From positions 1 to 42,965 of the forward strand of contig JAZKAS010000002.1 in assembly GCA_040389005.1 (NCBI GenBank): a stretch of 42,965 nucleotides of DNA. The letters are read 5' to 3'. The notes under the pieces were generated by a model. That model was not told the origin of the DNA. It was given only the letters and a program-made list of their open reading frames with translations, and made no database searches. Every line of letters begins with the position of its first letter. Position 1 is the first letter of the stretch. Source of the DNA: JAGOUN01 sp040389005 (GTDB lineage: Bacteria > Pseudomonadota > Gammaproteobacteria > JAGOUN01). Position numbers and translations under genes: made by a program. Shown here piece after piece: positions 41,644-42,965 of the stretch.

Positions 41644-42721
41644 CCAGAATAACTCCACCGCCAAGGCAAAGTTCGTTGTCATAAATAACAATAGATTGTC
41701 CTGTGGTTATTGCACGCTGAGGCCTTTCAAAAATAACGCGCATATTGCCAGAAGGGTCGACTGTTAAGTGACAAGGTTCTTGAACTTGTCGATAACGAAT
41801 TTTTGCTTGATAGCCACGCGTTTCATCGGGGGCTTTGCCGCTAATCCAATTAAGTTGCGCGGCAGTGAGCTGTTTTTTATAAAGCATGGGATGATCAATA
41901 CCTTGTCCGACAATTAACACATTGCGTTTGATATCTTTTTCTAATACAAACCATGGGTTTTCAGGTTTGTTTTTTGTGCCACCGATGCCAATCCCTTTGC
42001 GTTGGCCAATGGTATAATACATTAAGCCTTGATGGGATCCGATAATTTCACCGGTATCGGTTTCAATTTGCCCAGGCTGGGGCGATAAATAGTGTTTAAG
42101 AAAATCATTAAATTTTCGTTCGCCAATAAAACAGATGCCGGTGCTATCTTTTTTGTTAAAAACGGGGAGATGATGTTTTTCTGCAAGCTCTCGTACAATG
42201 GGTTTATCTAATTCGCCAATCGGAAAAAAAACATTAGCGAGTTGAGTTTGAGAAAGCGCATGCAAAAAATACGTTTGATCTTTATTATTATCTTTACCTT
42301 TTAGTAGTTGCACGTGTTTTTCTTGATGTTCAATGCGTGCGTAATGACCTGTGGCGATATGAGATGCGCCAAGTGAATAGGCGTAATCGAGAAATGCTTT
42401 AAATTTAATTTCTTTATTGCATAAAATATCCGGATTCGGTGTTCGGCCAGCACGATATTCTTGTAAAAAATGTTCAAACACATTTTCCCAGTATTCTGAA
42501 GAAAAATTGACAGTATGCAAAGGAATATCAAGCAAATCACAGACTTGTTGTGCATCTTGAATGTCTTGGCTGGCGGCGCAATAAGTTTCATTATCATCTT
42601 CTTCCCAATTTTTCATAAACATGCCTTCTACGCGGTAGCCTTGTTGTTTTAGCAAAAGTGCCGAAACAGACGAGTCTACACCGCCAGACATAGCGACGAT
42701 TATTTTTTGTACAGAAGACAT
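41633..42721 (-). CDS. mnmA: tRNA-specific 2-thiouridylase MnmA
   Basis: A 362-residue PP-loop enzyme (E. coli 368) forming 2-thiouridine at wobble U34 of tRNA-Glu/Gln/Lys. The PP-loop AMSGGVDSSVSALLL, the catalytic Cys in NPDILCNKEIKF and the second Cys in DSTGICFIGERKF are all present. ATG 42721 opens SSVQKIIVAMSGG; an in-frame start at 42781 adds an unlikely hydrophobic leader. The gene heads the mnmA-GT87-purB unit. In many gammaproteobacteria mnmA is directly followed by hflD and purB; here a GT87-like gene occupies the middle position. Confidence 0.96.
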   Translation of the reverse strand: MSSVQKIIVAMSGGVDSSVSALLLKQQGYRVEGMFMKNWEEDDNETYCAASQDIQDAQQVCDLLDIPLHTVNFSSEYWENVFEHFLQEYRAGRTPNPDILCNKEIKFKAFLDYAYSLGASHIATGHYARIEHQEKHVQLLKGKDNNKDQTYFLHALSQTQLANVFFPIGELDKPIVRELAEKHHLPVFNKKDSTGICFIGERKFNDFLKHYLSPQPGQIETDTGEIIGSHQGLMYYTIGQRKGIGIGGTKNKPENPWFVLEKDIKRNVLIVGQGIDHPMLYKKQLTAAQLNWISGKAPDETRGYQAKIRYRQVQEPCHLTVDPSGNMRVIFERPQRAITTGQSIVIYDNELCLGGGVILDAT

Positions 42722-42770
42722 AGTGAGTATAAAATTAGAAATAATAAGAGGATTGTACACCAGAAATAAG

Positions 42771-42796
42771 AGGGCGACCAACCGATCGCCCCTACA
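42771..42796. repeat. short palindromic intergenic repeat
   Basis: GGGCGACC-AACC-GATCGCCC: an 8-bp stem with one wobble and a 4-nt loop, 17 nt downstream of the minus-strand OMP gene and upstream of mnmA. It resembles the TAGGGGCGA...TCGCCC class of scattered REP-like hairpins. It may help end OMP transcription, but no T tract follows. Confidence 0.6.
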
Positions 42797-42812
42797 TTTT
42801 TAAATTTATGCC

Positions 42813-42965
42813 TTATAAAAAGTCATAACTTAAAGATGCACCTACAATATACGCCGATGCAATCGCATCATTATCTGTCTCAAAATCACCTTCACCCAAG
42901 AAGCCTTGTGCAAAAATTGCTGCAGATAAATGTTCAGTTGCCTGATAGCTCAGCCCGAGTGCTGC
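42813..42965 (-). CDS. outer membrane beta-barrel protein, C-terminal fragment
   Basis: On the minus strand the last 50 codons of a gene running out of the window: LGLSYQATEHLSAAIFAQGF, then an acidic turn (GEGDFETDND), and a final strand AYIVGASLSYDFL before TAA. Alternating hydrophobic residues and a terminal Y-D-F-L fit the last strands of an OMP barrel. It is too short to assign to a family. Confidence 0.65.
   Translation of the reverse strand, partial: AALGLSYQATEHLSAAIFAQGFLGEGDFETDNDAIASAYIVGASLSYDFL

Noticed and set aside
42722..42781. Extended N-terminus of MnmA
   Set aside because: Would place a hydrophobic leader before the conserved PP-loop; ATG 42721 gives the usual length.

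Overview
The window looks like a chromosomal segment of an AT-rich gammaproteobacterium. The gene complement (msbA-lpxK, dapD, purB, mnmA, yoaA-tsaB, a 1.6-kb-residue NAD-glutamate dehydrogenase, family I pyrophosphatase, glucokinase, two OM beta-barrels) and the presence of serine-rich, coiled-coil, effector-like orphan proteins suggest Legionellales (Coxiellaceae/Legionellaceae relatives). That placement is inference. The assembly is a draft: two 10-N spacers (1569-1578 and 12016-12025) interrupt genes.

Layout. 1-2366: trhO (5' truncated by the window), ppa and glk on the + strand. 2445-6953: two unrecognised serine-rich proteins flanking tRNA-Arg(CCT), tRNA-Leu(CAA) and a dsbB-type gene, closed by a strong terminator at 6967-7002. 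7082-7810: a PP-loop/PAPS-reductase-like protein. 7807-21473: a tightly packed minus-strand operon of eleven genes. 21618-24853: a divergent pair encoding a CPA2-type cation/proton antiporter and an ABC half-transporter. 24918-34870: fdxA, yoaA, tsaB, NAD-GDH, a degenerate adenylation-domain protein and dapD. 34956-38629: msbA, lpxK and an 8-strand-type OM protein with a perfect terminator. 38737-42965: a MITE/REP-like repeat, purB, a GT87-like membrane protein, mnmA, and the 3' end of another OM protein.

The centrepiece is the minus-strand operon. In transcription order it encodes a FabZ-like dehydratase, a flavin halogenase-like enzyme, an acyl carrier protein fused to a GcvT/T-protein-like domain, a ketosynthase fused to a chain-length-factor-like domain (active Cys replaced by Gln), an aldehyde dehydrogenase, a FabG-like reductase, a complete carotenoid-cleavage-type oxygenase, a PaaK-like adenylate-forming ligase, a MATE exporter, a second halogenase-like paralogue, and a 57-residue rubredoxin. 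ACP + KS/CLF + KR + DH without an enoyl reductase is what is needed to make a conjugated polyene by type II chemistry. The oxygenase plus aldehyde dehydrogenase could then cut the polyene or an aryl-alkene and oxidise the aldehyde. The flavoenzymes, rubredoxin and ligase would tailor or prime it, and MATE, antiporter and ABC proteins could export it or protect the cell. The chemistry is inferred. The two natural fusions and the oxygenase inside a type II polyketide operon are directly visible and do not match any cluster I can name (aryl polyene/xanthomonadin, flexirubin, carotenoid).
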